From Streptomyces rimosus subsp. rimosus (GTDB taxonomy: Bacteria; Actinomycetota; Actinomycetes; Streptomycetales; Streptomycetaceae), in NCBI RefSeq assembly GCF_000720725.1, contig NZ_JOCQ01000007.1, positions 124,001 to 188,000 of the forward strand: a stretch of 64,000 nt of DNA. Reading direction: 5' to 3'. Position 1 is the first letter of the stretch. Each line of letters opens with the position of its first letter. Shown piece by piece: positions 23,818 through 33,026 of this stretch. Position numbers and translations under genes: made by a program. The notes beneath the pieces are model-generated. The model saw only the letters and a list, made by a program, of their open reading frames with translations. It did not search any database and was not told the origin of the DNA.

Positions 23818-26748
23818 TTGGCTTTCCAGATGCCGGACCGCGGCGGAGGCCCGACAGGGCCACGGATCAGAGTGGGCCGGCCGTCCCGGCGGGTTCGGAC
23901 CCTGTTCATGACACTGGGCGTGCTGGCCGTGCTGGCCATGCTCTTCGTCATGTTCTCCGGGTTCTGGACCGACTGGCTCTGGTACCGGTCGGTCGACTAC
24001 TCCTCGGTCTTCACCACCACCCTGTGGACGAAGATCGGCCTGTTCTTCGCCTTCGGCGCCCTGATGGCCGCCGCGGTCGGCGTCAACATCTGGCTGGCGC
24101 ACCGCCTGCGGCCGCCGCTGAGCGCGATGTCCATGGAGCAGCAGAGCCTGGACCGCTACCGGATGGGCATCGCGCCGTACAAGAAGTGGGCGCTGATCGC
24201 GGTCACCGCCGTGGTGGGCCTGATCGCCGGCGCTTCGGCCTCCGGCCAGTGGCGTACGTGGCTCCAGTGGGTGAACGGCGTGCCGTTCGGCCAGAAGGAC
24301 CCGCAGTTCGGCCAGGACGTCTCGTTCTACGCCTTCGACCTGCCCTGGTACCGCTTCCTGCTCAGCTTCGGCTTCGCCTGCGCGGTGCTGTGCCTGATCG
24401 CCGCGGCGCTGACCCACTACCTGTACGGCGGGCTGCGCCTGACGAGCCCCGGCTCGCGCGCGACGGCCGCCGCCACCGGCCACCTGTCCGTGGTGCTCGG
24501 CATCTTCGTCTCGCTCAAGGCCGTCGCGTACTGGCTCGACCGGTACGGCCTGGCGGTCAAGTCCAGTGGCCTGAAGTCCGCCGACGGGTGGACGGGCCTG
24601 CGCTACGTGGACGCCAACGCCTACCTCCCGGCGAAGACGATCCTGTTCTTCATCGCGGCGATCTGCGCGGTGCTCTTCTTCGCGACGCTGTGGCGGCGCA
24701 CCTGGCAGCTGCCGGTCATCGGTTTCGGCCTGATGGTGCTCTCCGCGGTCCTCATCGGCGGCCTGTACCCGGCCATCGTGCAGAAGTTCCAGGTCCAGCC
24801 GAACGAGCAGGCCAAGGAAGCGCCGTACATCAAGCAGAACATCAAGGCGACGCGGGACGCGTACGACATCAACGGTGTCGACGTGCAGGGCTACGACGGC
24901 AACTACAAGCCGAAGGGCGACGCGGACCGGCAGAAGCTGCGGGATGCCGCCGACACCACGGCGAGCGTGCGCCTGCTCGACCCGAACGTGGTCTCGCCGT
25001 CCTTCCAGCAGCGCCAGCAGGTCCGCAGCTACTACCAGTTCCCGTCCACCCTCGACGTCGACCGCTACAAGGACAAGGACGGCAAGGACCAGGACACCGT
25101 CATCGGCCTGCGCGAGCTGAACCTCAACGGCGTCTCCGAGCGGAACTGGATCAACGACCACTTCAAGTACACCCACGGGTTCGGCGCGGTGGCCGCCAAG
25201 GGCACCACGTTCGCCGAGGGCGGCGAGCCGGACTACACCGAGAGCGAGCTGCCGTCGAAGGGCCAGTTCGGGCCGTACGAGCAGCGCGTCTACTACGGCG
25301 AGAAGACCACCCAGTACTCGATCGTGGGCGGGCCGCAGAAGGAGCTGGACTACTCCTCCGACAAGAGCGGCGAGAAGAGTTACAGCTACACCGGCAAGAG
25401 CGGGGTGAACCTCGCCAACCCGATCAACCGCGCCGCCTACGCGGTGGCGTTCGGCGAGCCGCAGATCCTCTACTCGGGCGCCATCGGCGAGGGCTCGCGG
25501 ATCCTGTACAACCGCACGCCCAAGGAGCGCGTGGAGGCGGTCGCTCCCTGGCTGACCATCGACGGCGACGCCTACCCGGCGGTCATCGACGGCCGGATCA
25601 AGTGGATCGTGGACGCCTACACGACGAGCAACGGCTATCCGTACGCCTCGCGCACCACGCTCGGTGACACCACCGCCGACTCGCTCACCGACGGTCAGCG
25701 GGCGGTCGTCGCCCAGCAGAACCAGGTCAACTACATCCGTAACTCGGTCAAGGCGACGGTCGACGCCTACGACGGCTCGGTCAAGCTCTACGAGTGGGAC
25801 ACCAAGGACCCGGTCCTGAAGACCTGGATGAAGTCCTTCCCCGGGACGGTCGAGAAGAAGAGTTCCATCAGCAAGTCCCTGATGGAGCACATGCGCTACC
25901 CGCAGGACCTCTTCAAGGTGCAGCGCCAGCTGCTGACGACGTACCACGTCACCGACCCGAACACCTTCTACACGGGCAGCGAGCGCTGGCAGGTCCCGAA
26001 CGACCCGACGAACAAGTCGGGCAACTCGGTGCCGCCGTACTACCAGAGCCTGAAGATGCCCGACCAGAAGGCCCAGACCTTCGCGCTGACCACGACGTTC
26101 ACGCCCAACAAGCGCGACAACCTGGGCGCGTTCATGGCGGTGGACGCCAATGCCACCAGCGCCGACTACGGCAAGATCAGAGTGCTGAAACTGCCGTCCC
26201 AGACGCCGGTGCCCGGTCCGCAGCAGGTCCAGTCGAAGTTCAACTCCGACCCGAAGATCGCCAATGAGCTGAACATCCTGAAGAAACTCGGCGACTCCGA
26301 GATCGAGTACGGCAACCTGCTCACGGTCCCGATGAACGGCGGCCTGCTGTACGTCGAACCGGTCTATCTGCGCGGCGCGGGCACCAACTACCCGCTGCTG
26401 AAGAAGGTGCTGGTCAGCTACGGCGAGAACGACCCCGTGCTGGGCAACAACCTGGCCGAGGCGCTCGACGTCGTCTTCGGCAAGAAGCCGCCGGGCTCCG
26501 GCAACCAGAACCCGCCGGGCGGCGGCGACACAGGTCAGCAGCCGCCGGCCGACCAGACGGTCCAGCAGGCCCTCGACGACGCCGTGAAGGCGTACGAGGA
26601 CGGCGAGAAGGCCCGCAGGGACGGCGACTGGGGCGGCTACGGCGAGGCGCAGAAGAAGCTGAAGTCGGCCCTCGACCGGGCGGCCGAGGCGGAGAAGAAG
26701 GCGCAGAAGGGCAACGCCGGCAAGAACGGCGGCGCCGGCAGCGGCTGA
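23818..26748 (+). CDS. UPF0182 family large membrane protein
   Basis: 976 residues with seven predicted membrane helices in the first ~340 residues (for example TLFMTLGVLAVLAMLFVMF). A large extracytoplasmic domain follows, then a low-complexity C-terminus. The tail has Pro/Gly (NPPGGGDTGQQPPAD) and then a charged coiled-coil helix (DDAVKAYEDGEKARRDGDWG). I chose the TTG at 23818 because GAGGTG lies at the right distance and relatives begin xAFQMPDRGGG; the ATG at 23830 is the alternative. The function is unknown. Confidence 0.88.
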   Translation: MAFQMPDRGGGPTGPRIRVGRPSRRVRTLFMTLGVLAVLAMLFVMFSGFWTDWLWYRSVDYSSVFTTTLWTKIGLFFAFGALMAAAVGVNIWLAHRLRPPLSAMSMEQQSLDRYRMGIAPYKKWALIAVTAVVGLIAGASASGQWRTWLQWVNGVPFGQKDPQFGQDVSFYAFDLPWYRFLLSFGFACAVLCLIAAALTHYLYGGLRLTSPGSRATAAATGHLSVVLGIFVSLKAVAYWLDRYGLAVKSSGLKSADGWTGLRYVDANAYLPAKTILFFIAAICAVLFFATLWRRTWQLPVIGFGLMVLSAVLIGGLYPAIVQKFQVQPNEQAKEAPYIKQNIKATRDAYDINGVDVQGYDGNYKPKGDADRQKLRDAADTTASVRLLDPNVVSPSFQQRQQVRSYYQFPSTLDVDRYKDKDGKDQDTVIGLRELNLNGVSERNWINDHFKYTHGFGAVAAKGTTFAEGGEPDYTESELPSKGQFGPYEQRVYYGEKTTQYSIVGGPQKELDYSSDKSGEKSYSYTGKSGVNLANPINRAAYAVAFGEPQILYSGAIGEGSRILYNRTPKERVEAVAPWLTIDGDAYPAVIDGRIKWIVDAYTTSNGYPYASRTTLGDTTADSLTDGQRAVVAQQNQVNYIRNSVKATVDAYDGSVKLYEWDTKDPVLKTWMKSFPGTVEKKSSISKSLMEHMRYPQDLFKVQRQLLTTYHVTDPNTFYTGSERWQVPNDPTNKSGNSVPPYYQSLKMPDQKAQTFALTTTFTPNKRDNLGAFMAVDANATSADYGKIRVLKLPSQTPVPGPQQVQSKFNSDPKIANELNILKKLGDSEIEYGNLLTVPMNGGLLYVEPVYLRGAGTNYPLLKKVLVSYGENDPVLGNNLAEALDVVFGKKPPGSGNQNPPGGGDTGQQPPADQTVQQALDDAVKAYEDGEKARRDGDWGGYGEAQKKLKSALDRAAEAEKKAQKGNAGKNGGAGSG

Positions 26749-26815
26749 TACGAAGGCCCGGCCCCCCGTGGGCCGGGCACCACCTCCCTGCCGTGGTACC
26801 GTGGAGGCACAACGG

Positions 26816-26889
26816 CGCGGGGTGGAGCAGCTCGGTAGCTCGCTGGGCTCATAACCCAGAGGTCGCAGGTTCAAATCCTGTCCCCGCTA
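26816..26889 (+). tRNA. initiator tRNA-fMet (CAU), copy 1
   Basis: 74 nt without encoded CCA; the anticodon CAU is at 26850-26852. The anticodon stem ends in three consecutive G-C pairs (GGG/CCC), and the first acceptor base cannot pair (C1 against U72). Both are hallmarks of initiator rather than elongator tRNA-Met. It is identical over its full length to the copy at 29207. Confidence 0.95.
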
Positions 26890-26896
26890 CTGGAAA

Positions 26897-26929
26897 CGAA
26901 GGCCCGGATCCTTGGGATCCGGGCCTTCG
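26897..26929 (+). terminator. terminator after tRNA-fMet copy 1
   Basis: A perfect 15-bp stem (CGAAGGCCCGGATCC, loop TTG) follows eight bases after the tRNA. Its core AAGGCCCGGATCC is repeated in the hairpin after the second tRNA copy. Confidence 0.8.
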
Positions 26930-27120
26930 TCGTGTGCGGGGTGACGCCCCCGGACGGCGTTCCGGGCGACACGCCCGACGAGGCGCACCGTCCTCAGGTG
27001 TGAACGGAACTGGAGGGAACGGAGTTTGGCATGTCTCTGTATCGGGAAGTCGACAAAACGCTGTAGTGACCTCACTGGCTGCGGTATACCAGGTGTACGC
27101 GGGTTGCGGGTGGTGCGACG

Positions 27121-28986
27121 ATGGCCCTCATGGGGGACAAGGCAAGGTTGTTGGAGACAGGCCGGTTTGTGCACGCGCCCGACGACGGGCGCGAATCCGA
27201 GACGCCGGACGTACGGGAGACCGTGCTTCCGGACCAGCGTGACGACCGGATGCCGCTGGACGCCATCGAGGCCGACGCCCCGGCCGAGGCGTCCGAAGCC
27301 GTGATCGAAGCGAACCAGCGCCGGGCCGCCGACGCCGGCGACACCGGAGCCATGAGCGTGCTGGGCGCCCTGCTGCTGCGCCGCGGCGACCTGGACGGCG
27401 CCGAACCGTACCTGCGCTCCGCCACCGCGGCGGGCGACCGCGCCGCCGCCAACAACCTCGGCGTCCTCCTGCACCAGCGGGGCTACGCGGACGAGGCGGC
27501 GGGCTGGTGGCGCATCGCGGCCGTCGCCGGATCCGCGGCAGCGGCGCACGCGCTGGGCCGTTTCTACCGTGAGCGCGGCGACGAGCCCGCCGCCGAGTAC
27601 TGGCTGCGCCAGTCCGCCGAGTCGGGCCACTGCCTGGGCGCGTACGCCCTCGCCGACCTCCTGGAGCACCGCGGCGACGTGGGCGCCGAGCGCTGGTTCC
27701 GGGCCGCCGCCGAGCGCGGGCACCGCGAGGCCGCGTACCGCCTCGCGCGCCTCCTGGAGGACCGCGCGCAGGCCGTGGGCGGGCGCGACGCCGCCGGCGA
27801 GGCCGAGGCCGAGCAGTGGTTCCGCCAGGCCGCGGCCCGCGGGCACCGCCGCGCCGCCCTGCATCTGGGCACGCTCCTGGAGGAGCGCGGCGACACCCAG
27901 GAGGCCGGCCGCTGGTACCTGACCGCCGCCAAGGGCGGCGAGGCGCGGGCCGCCTGCGCACTGGGCTTCCTGCTGCGCGACGCGGGCGACGAGGACAGCG
28001 CCGCCGAATGGTGGCGCCGCGCCGCCCAGGACGGCGACGGCAACGCCGCCAACGCGCTGGGCGCGCTGCACGCCGACCGCGGCGAGACGCAGACCGCCGA
28101 GCGCTGGTACCGCGCCGCGCTCGACGCGGGCGATGTGAACGGCGCCTACAACATCGGCCTGCTCTGCGCCGAGCAGGGCCGGGACGGCCGCGGCGAGCAG
28201 TGGTACCGCCGCGCCGCCTACGCCGGGCACCGCGAGGCCGCCAACGCGCTCGCCATCATGCTGCTCCAGCGCGGCGACTCGGCAGGCGCCGAGCCGTGGT
28301 TCTCCAAGGCCGCCGAGGCGGGCAGCGTGGACGCCGCCTTCAACCTCGGCATCCTGTACGCGGAGCGCGGCGCGGAGCGGATGGCGCACGAGTGGTACGA
28401 GCGCGCCGCCGCGGCCGGCCACACCGAGGCCGCCCTCCAGGTCGCCATCGTCCAACTGCGCGACGGCGACACGGAGTCCGCCGAGCGGAACCTGCGCTGC
28501 GCGGCGGAGGGCGGCAGCGCCGAGGCTGCGTTCCGCCTCGCCGACCTGCTGGACCGCCGGGACGGCGGCGCGGTCGAGCGGCGGCAGGACGACGAGTGCA
28601 CCCGGTGGTACGAGCACGCCGCGCAGCAGGGGCACCGGCGCGCCCAGGTCCGGGTCGGCATGTTCGCCGCGGCGCGCGGCGACGTGGTCGAGGCCGCGCG
28701 CTGGTACCGCGCGGCGGCCGAGGCGGGCAGCCGCAACGGCGCCTTCAACCTCGGCCTGCTCCTCGCGCGTGAGGGCAGTCTCCCCGAGGCCAAGCTGTGG
28801 TGGACCCGTGCGGCCGAGGACGGCCATGGGCGCGCCGCCCTGCGCCTGGCGCTGCTCGCCGCCCGGCGCGGCGCGCTCGCCGAGGGGCACCAGTGGTGCC
28901 GGCGGGCGGTGGAGCTGGGGCCGCCGGAGGTGGCGGAGCGCGCGGCACGGCTGCGCGAGGCGCTTCAGGAGGAGCTGACCGCGTAG
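27121..28986 (+). CDS. Sel1/tetratricopeptide-repeat protein
   Basis: 621 residues built almost entirely of about 14 Sel1-like repeats of ~36 residues (pattern AAxxGxxxAAxxLGxLLxxRGD, then AExWxRxAAxxG). This gives a solenoid used for protein binding. There is no signal peptide or membrane segment. The N-terminal ~55 residues are acidic and unordered. The ATG at 27121 or 27130 may be used. It lies between two initiator tRNA genes. Partners are unknown. Confidence 0.85.
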   Translation: MALMGDKARLLETGRFVHAPDDGRESETPDVRETVLPDQRDDRMPLDAIEADAPAEASEAVIEANQRRAADAGDTGAMSVLGALLLRRGDLDGAEPYLRSATAAGDRAAANNLGVLLHQRGYADEAAGWWRIAAVAGSAAAAHALGRFYRERGDEPAAEYWLRQSAESGHCLGAYALADLLEHRGDVGAERWFRAAAERGHREAAYRLARLLEDRAQAVGGRDAAGEAEAEQWFRQAAARGHRRAALHLGTLLEERGDTQEAGRWYLTAAKGGEARAACALGFLLRDAGDEDSAAEWWRRAAQDGDGNAANALGALHADRGETQTAERWYRAALDAGDVNGAYNIGLLCAEQGRDGRGEQWYRRAAYAGHREAANALAIMLLQRGDSAGAEPWFSKAAEAGSVDAAFNLGILYAERGAERMAHEWYERAAAAGHTEAALQVAIVQLRDGDTESAERNLRCAAEGGSAEAAFRLADLLDRRDGGAVERRQDDECTRWYEHAAQQGHRRAQVRVGMFAAARGDVVEAARWYRAAAEAGSRNGAFNLGLLLAREGSLPEAKLWWTRAAEDGHGRAALRLALLAARRGALAEGHQWCRRAVELGPPEVAERAARLREALQEELTA

Positions 28987-29206
28987 GCCGCGGTTACGGG
29001 TGCCGTACGGGGCGGGGCGCTCCGTACGGCGCGCCCCAGCTCGTACGGCGCTCCAGCTCGTACGGCATGCCCTGGCCCGTACGGCACCCCCGGCCGACCG
29101 CCGACCACCGGCCCCGCAAATCCCGGCCCCGCAATCCCCGCCCCCAGCGCAACGGACAGTGATTTGCGCTGGTCGGCGCCGTGTGCGTAGACTAGAGACA
29201 CAACGA
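28987..29206. other. intergenic region with six GTACGG repeats
   Basis: Between the Sel1 gene and the second tRNA, GTACGG occurs six times between about 29000 and 29090 at intervals of roughly 20 bp. There is no coding region. An AT-richer patch near 29180-29200 (GTGCGTAGACTAGAG) could be the tRNA promoter -10. Confidence 0.5.
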
Positions 29207-29280
29207 CGCGGGGTGGAGCAGCTCGGTAGCTCGCTGGGCTCATAACCCAGAGGTCGCAGGTTCAAATCCTGTCCCCGCTA
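29207..29280 (+). tRNA. initiator tRNA-fMet (CAU), copy 2
   Basis: Identical to the copy at 26816 over 74 nt; the anticodon is at 29241-29243. It has the same C1/U72 mismatch and GGG/CCC anticodon stem. The sequence ends in A before CT, so CCA is added after transcription. Confidence 0.95.
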
Positions 29281-29284
29281 CTGA

Positions 29285-29325
29285 ACGGCTAAGGCCCGGA
29301 TCCCTCGGATCCGGGCCTTAGCCGT
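29285..29325 (+). terminator. terminator after tRNA-fMet copy 2
   Basis: A perfect 19-bp stem (left arm 29285-29303, loop CTC, right arm 29307-29325) five bases after the tRNA. It shares AAGGCCCGGATCC with the copy-1 terminator. Confidence 0.8.
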
Positions 29326-29356
29326 GTCGTGACGCGGGGCCCGTGTGCGGGTGATG

Positions 29357-29551
29357 TCACTCGCCGCGGCGTTCGCCCTTCGGGCCCCGGCCGCGCTCGG
29401 TGCGCGGGCCTCTGCTGCGCCATCCCTCTTCGTCCTGGAGGGTCTCGTTGGCCTCCTGGTTGGCCTGCTGATCGTTGATTCCGCTGTTCTCGGCGTCCTT
29501 GCGGAGCCGGGCGCGGCGGGTGTCGTAACTCTTGCTGCCGGGCTCGGGCAC
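29357..29551 (-). CDS. small hydrophilic hypothetical protein
   Basis: 64 residues from the GTG at 29551, with GGAGG eight bases upstream. The sequence is strongly charged (PEPGSKSYDTRRARLRKDAE) with a Gln/Asn/Glu-rich middle (NDQQANQEANETLQDEEG). It matches my memory of a conserved small streptomycete protein without known function. It is the last gene of the minus-strand group here. Confidence 0.65.
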   Translation of the reverse strand: MPEPGSKSYDTRRARLRKDAENSGINDQQANQEANETLQDEEGWRSRGPRTERGRGPKGERRGE

Positions 29552-29621
29552 GGCGACCACCTCCTGCGGCCCGGGTGCCCCGGCGATTCCGGTGAAAACG
29601 CCACCAAGGGGACATGTTGTG

Positions 29622-30107
29622 TCACTGCCCCCGGGGCTTGACCTCGTACCGCTGCCCCATGTCGGGGTCCTCGGTCCCTTGCAGCTCACTGGCCACCCGG
29701 AACGTGTCGACCAGATCGTGCACCAGGACGCGGGTCTCCTCCGGCTCCCGCCCGGAGCGCCGGGCGATGTCCTGGAGGTACACGCCGTCGCCGCCGTGCT
29801 CCTCCTGCGCCTCGGTGAGCGCGCGGAGGGTCTCTTCGTGGGCCGGGGTGTAGCGCCCGCCGCCGTACGAGGGCAGCTTCTCGGAGCGCTCGGGGGGCGG
29901 GAGCACCGGCTCGTGCGGCTCGTCCTGCTTGCCGCGGTGCCGCGTGGCGACCCGCTCTTCATGAGCCGCCTTCTCGGGCTCGTGCGCGCGCTGCTTGGAG
30001 GCGCCGGTGGTCGCCTGCCGGGCACTGGGGGCCTCGCCGGCCTCGCGGGCCTCACGGGCCGCCGCGCGGCGCTGGTCCTCGTCGCCTTCGACCTTCTTGC
30101 GCACCAT
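29622..30107 (-). CDS. hypothetical protein with winged-helix-like C-terminus
   Basis: 161 residues. The first ~70 are highly charged and unordered (MVRKKVEGDEDQRRAAARE). The C-terminal half is ordered (PAHEETLRALTEAQEEHGGD, then VYLQDIARRSG and ETRVLVHDLVDTF) and could be a small winged helix. The ATG at 30107 has AGGAAGGG nine bases upstream. No family is assigned. Confidence 0.65.
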   Translation of the reverse strand: MVRKKVEGDEDQRRAAAREAREAGEAPSARQATTGASKQRAHEPEKAAHEERVATRHRGKQDEPHEPVLPPPERSEKLPSYGGGRYTPAHEETLRALTEAQEEHGGDGVYLQDIARRSGREPEETRVLVHDLVDTFRVASELQGTEDPDMGQRYEVKPRGQ

Positions 30108-30283
30108 CAGTAGGGTCCCTTCCTGGTCGGGATGCGGGTCCAGGCCGGGTACCCGAGGTGCGGGACGTAATCCCTGGTGCCGGTGGTGCGAAGGGTGCGC
30201 GCACGCCGAAGAGCCCGCGCCGTCCCGGGCGGGCTCTTCCTGGGGCCGGCGCCGGCGCGCGAGGGCGCGGCCGCCGCCGTGGT

Positions 30284-30703
30284 TCAGCTGTGCGAGTGGC
30301 AGTTCGGGCAGATGCCGCGGTACGTCACCGACACCTCGGAGACCTGGAAGCCGAAGCGTTCCGGCACCGGCAGTGCGGCGAGCGGGTCGCTGTCCAGGTG
30401 CACGTCCCTTATCGTCCCGCACCGCGAGCACACCAGGTGCTGGTGGTCGTGGTGGGCGTTGGGGTCGTACCGCTTGGCGCGGCCGTCCGTGCTGACCTCC
30501 AGCACCTCGCCGAGCGAGACCAGCTCGCCCAGCGTGTTGTAGACGGTCGCGCGCGAGATCTCCGGCAGGCGCTCGGTCGCCTTCGCGTGCACCTCGTCAG
30601 CGGTGTAGTGGACGTGGTCCCCGTCGAGGACCTCGGCGACGACGCGTCGCTGCGCGGTCAGCCGCCAGCCGCGTCCCCGGAGCCGTTCCAGCAGGTCACT
30701 CAT
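30284..30703 (-). CDS. Fur-family repressor of the catalase gene (CatR/PerR type)
   Basis: 139 residues. The N-terminal winged helix has RLTAQRRVVAEVL and ISRATVYNTLGELVSLG. The regulatory metal site is in HHDHQHLVCSRCGTIRD, and the structural zinc pair is CPNCHSH. It is divergent from a catalase gene and separated by 157 bp that carry a Fur-like palindrome over the catalase promoter. That is the layout of peroxide-sensing CatR in streptomycetes. It would repress the catalase gene and itself until oxidised. Confidence 0.85.
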   Translation of the reverse strand: MSDLLERLRGRGWRLTAQRRVVAEVLDGDHVHYTADEVHAKATERLPEISRATVYNTLGELVSLGEVLEVSTDGRAKRYDPNAHHDHQHLVCSRCGTIRDVHLDSDPLAALPVPERFGFQVSEVSVTYRGICPNCHSHS

Positions 30704-30785
30704 GCCAATCACCTATCAGTCAGATAAGGCCAAGGGTAGCAGTGGTCCGTCCATCACCGGATTCGGTACGAGTTTCGGGATCATC

Positions 30786-30813
30786 TTGACTTAGACAATG
30801 TCCAATGTAGGAT
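30786..30813 (+). promoter_or_regulatory. catalase promoter with overlapping Fur/CatR-type operator
   Basis: TTGACT (30786-30791) and TAGGAT (30808-30813) form a primary-sigma-type promoter with a 16-bp spacer. An inverted repeat TTAGACA-A-TGTCCAA (30791-30805, six of seven pairs match) fills the spacer. A bound repressor would block polymerase directly. Confidence 0.7.
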
Positions 30814-30860
30814 CTGTTTCGGCGCAAGCCAAGGGCAGGTTCATGACTCAGGAGGCGCAC

Positions 30861-32324
30861 GTGTCGGTACAGAGCAGCACCGGACCGCTGACCACGGAGG
30901 CCGGGGCACCGGTCGCGGACAACCAGAACAGCGAGACGGCCGGCGTCGGCGGCCCCGGGCTCATCCAGGACCAGCTCCTGATCGAGAAGCTCGCGCACTT
31001 CAACCGTGAGCGCATCCCGGAGCGCGTGGTGCACGCCCGCGGCGCCGGTGCGTACGGCACCTTCACGGCCACCGCCGACATGTCGCGCTACACCCGCGCC
31101 AAGTTCCTCTCCGAGGCCGGCAAGCAGACCGAGACCTTCCTGCGGTTCTCCACGGTCGCCGGCAACCTCGGCTCCGCCGACGCGGTCCGCGACCCGCGCG
31201 GCTTCGCGCTGAAGTTCTACACCGAAGAGGGCAACTACGACCTCGTCGGCAACAACACCCCGGTGTTCTTCATCAAGGACGCCATCAAGTTCCCCGACTT
31301 CATCCACACCCAGAAGCGCGACCCGTACACCGGCTCCCAGGAGGCGGACAACGTCTGGGACTTCTGGGGTCTGTCGCCCGAGGCCACCCACCAGGTGACC
31401 TGGCTGTTCGGCGACCGCGGCATCCCGGCCTCGTACCGCCACATGGACGGCTTCGGCTCGCACACCTACCAGTGGAACAACGAGGCGGGCGAGGTCTTCT
31501 GGGTCAAGTACCACTTCAAGACCGACCAGGGCATCAAGAACCTCACCGCGGCCGAGGCCGCCAAGCTCGCCGGCGAGGACCCGGACAGCCACCAGCGCGA
31601 CCTGCGCGAGGCGATCGAGCGCGGCGAGTTCCCGAGCTGGACCGTCCAGGTGCAGATCATGCCGGCCGCCGACGCCGCGACGTACCGCTTCAACCCGTTC
31701 GACCTGACCAAGGTCTGGCCGCACGCGGACTACCCGCCGATCGAGATCGGCAAGCTGGAGCTCAACCGCAACCCGGAGAACGTCTTCGCCGAGGTCGAGC
31801 AGTCGATCTTCTCCCCGCACCACTTCGTGCCGGGCATCGGCCCCTCGCCCGACAAGATGCTCCAGGGCCGGCTGTTCGCGTACGCCGACGCCCACCGCTA
31901 CCGCGTCGGCATCAACGCCGACCACCTGCCGGTCAACCGCCCGCACGCCGCCGAGTCCCGCACGCACAGCCGCGACGGCTACCTCTACGACGGCCGCCAC
32001 GGCCGCGCGAAGAACTACGAGCCGAACAGCTTCGGCGGCCCGGTGCAGACCGACCGCCCGCTGTGGCAGCCGATCGCGGTGAGCGGCACGACCGGCCAGA
32101 CGGAGGCGCCCTCGCACGCCGAGGACAACGACTTCGTGCAGGCCGGCAACCTGTACCGCCTGATGACGGAAGAGGAGAAGGAGCGCCTGGTGGACAACCT
32201 GGCGGGCTTCATCTCCAAGGTCTCGCGCGACGACATTGCCCAGCGCGCGATCGAGAACTTCCGCAAGGCGGACCCCGACTACGGCAAGCGGCTGGAGGCC
32301 GCGGTCCAGGCCCTGCGCGGCTGA
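30861..32324 (+). CDS. katA: monofunctional heme catalase
   Basis: 487 residues, a small-subunit (clade 3) catalase. The distal His is in RVVHARGAGAYG, and the distal Asn is in LVGNNTPVFFI. The proximal heme Tyr is in RLFAYADAHRYRVG. RFSTVAGNLGSADAVRDPRG is the catalase signature. It starts at the GTG at 30861, five bases after GGAGG; in-frame upstream starts (30798, 30843) lack this. Control is by the divergent Fur-type repressor. Confidence 0.95.
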   Translation: MSVQSSTGPLTTEAGAPVADNQNSETAGVGGPGLIQDQLLIEKLAHFNRERIPERVVHARGAGAYGTFTATADMSRYTRAKFLSEAGKQTETFLRFSTVAGNLGSADAVRDPRGFALKFYTEEGNYDLVGNNTPVFFIKDAIKFPDFIHTQKRDPYTGSQEADNVWDFWGLSPEATHQVTWLFGDRGIPASYRHMDGFGSHTYQWNNEAGEVFWVKYHFKTDQGIKNLTAAEAAKLAGEDPDSHQRDLREAIERGEFPSWTVQVQIMPAADAATYRFNPFDLTKVWPHADYPPIEIGKLELNRNPENVFAEVEQSIFSPHHFVPGIGPSPDKMLQGRLFAYADAHRYRVGINADHLPVNRPHAAESRTHSRDGYLYDGRHGRAKNYEPNSFGGPVQTDRPLWQPIAVSGTTGQTEAPSHAEDNDFVQAGNLYRLMTEEEKERLVDNLAGFISKVSRDDIAQRAIENFRKADPDYGKRLEAAVQALRG

Positions 32325-32344
32325 CCCATCCCTTGCCGTAACAC

Positions 32345-32381
32345 CGAAGAGGCCGGACGCCGATGGGCTCCGGCCTCTTCG
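32345..32381. terminator. bidirectional hairpin after catalase
   Basis: CGAAGAGGCCGGA (32345-32357) pairs with its complement at 32369-32381 (13 bp) between convergent genes. Confidence 0.75.
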
Positions 32382-32403
32382 CGTACCCGTGGCGCGGGTG
32401 CGG

Positions 32404-32841
32404 TCACGCCGGTACGGCGTCGACCCGCTCCCGCTCGGGGGCCGGGGACTGTTCCGGAACCCTGGACCAGCACCGGATGATGTCGCGGACCGACACGATC
32501 CCCACCGGCTCCGGCTCCTGGCCGTCGAGCACGATGAGATGGCGGAAGCCGCCGTGCACCATGGCGGTGGCGGCCTCGTCGAGCGTCCATCCGGGCGCGG
32601 CGAAGACCACGTCCGAGGTCGTGTGGGCCTGCGCGGTCTCCCGGTCCGGGTCCTCGCCCGCGCCCAGGGAGTTGAGGATGTCGCGCTCGGTGAGGATGCC
32701 GAGCCCGCTGGTGTCGGTGTCGAGGACGACGGCCGCGCCGATGCGGCGGGCCGACATCAGGCGGGCCGCCTGGCGCAGGGTGTGGGCGGGCCCGATGGTG
32801 AGGACCACCGTGCTCATGGCGTTGCGCACGTACATGGGCAT
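32404..32841 (-). CDS. CBS-domain pair protein
   Basis: 145 residues forming two CBS repeats (VLTIGPAHTLRQAARLMSAR, ending GILTERDI; then VFAAPGWTLDEAATAM, ending GIVSVRDII). This is a Bateman module that usually binds adenine nucleotides. There is no fused catalytic domain, so it is probably a stand-alone energy or nucleotide sensor. The ATG at 32841 has AAGGAGGTGG upstream. Confidence 0.82.
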   Translation of the reverse strand: MPMYVRNAMSTVVLTIGPAHTLRQAARLMSARRIGAAVVLDTDTSGLGILTERDILNSLGAGEDPDRETAQAHTTSDVVFAAPGWTLDEAATAMVHGGFRHLIVLDGQEPEPVGIVSVRDIIRCWSRVPEQSPAPERERVDAVPA

Positions 32842-32990
32842 GGAATGGAGCCACCTCCTTGACGCTTGCGGGGGCACCTTGCGAAGGATTTCACAAGTTC
32901 ACAAGCTTCGGTGTTCTCATGTTCACATGCGTCCGGGGAGGCAACAAGGGGCGCGGAACGGACGATTGCCGTTTCCACGCCCCCGGGGGC

Positions 32991-33016
32991 GGGCCCCGTA
33001 CGCGCGTACGGGGCCC
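32991..33016. terminator. perfect 26-bp palindrome after hisN-like gene
   Basis: GGGCCCCGTACG, CG, and its exact complement form a loop-less palindrome, 11 bases past the end of the phosphatase gene. There is no T-tract. It is a likely terminator, though an operator role cannot be excluded. Confidence 0.45.
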
Positions 33017-33026
33017 GGAGGGTGCC

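Noticed and set aside
23770..26874. 1034-codon ORF antisense to the UPF0182 gene
   Set aside because: It is a mirror of a real GC-rich gene; its composition is Val/Leu/Arg/Gly-rich without any domain, and it runs through the tRNA gene.
26816..26889. Elongator tRNA-Met
   Set aside because: The unpaired first acceptor position and three G-C pairs in the anticodon stem identify the initiator type.
32991..33016. 26-bp palindrome as a phage or replication site
   Set aside because: It lies directly after a gene end, where GC-rich hairpin terminators are common in this window.
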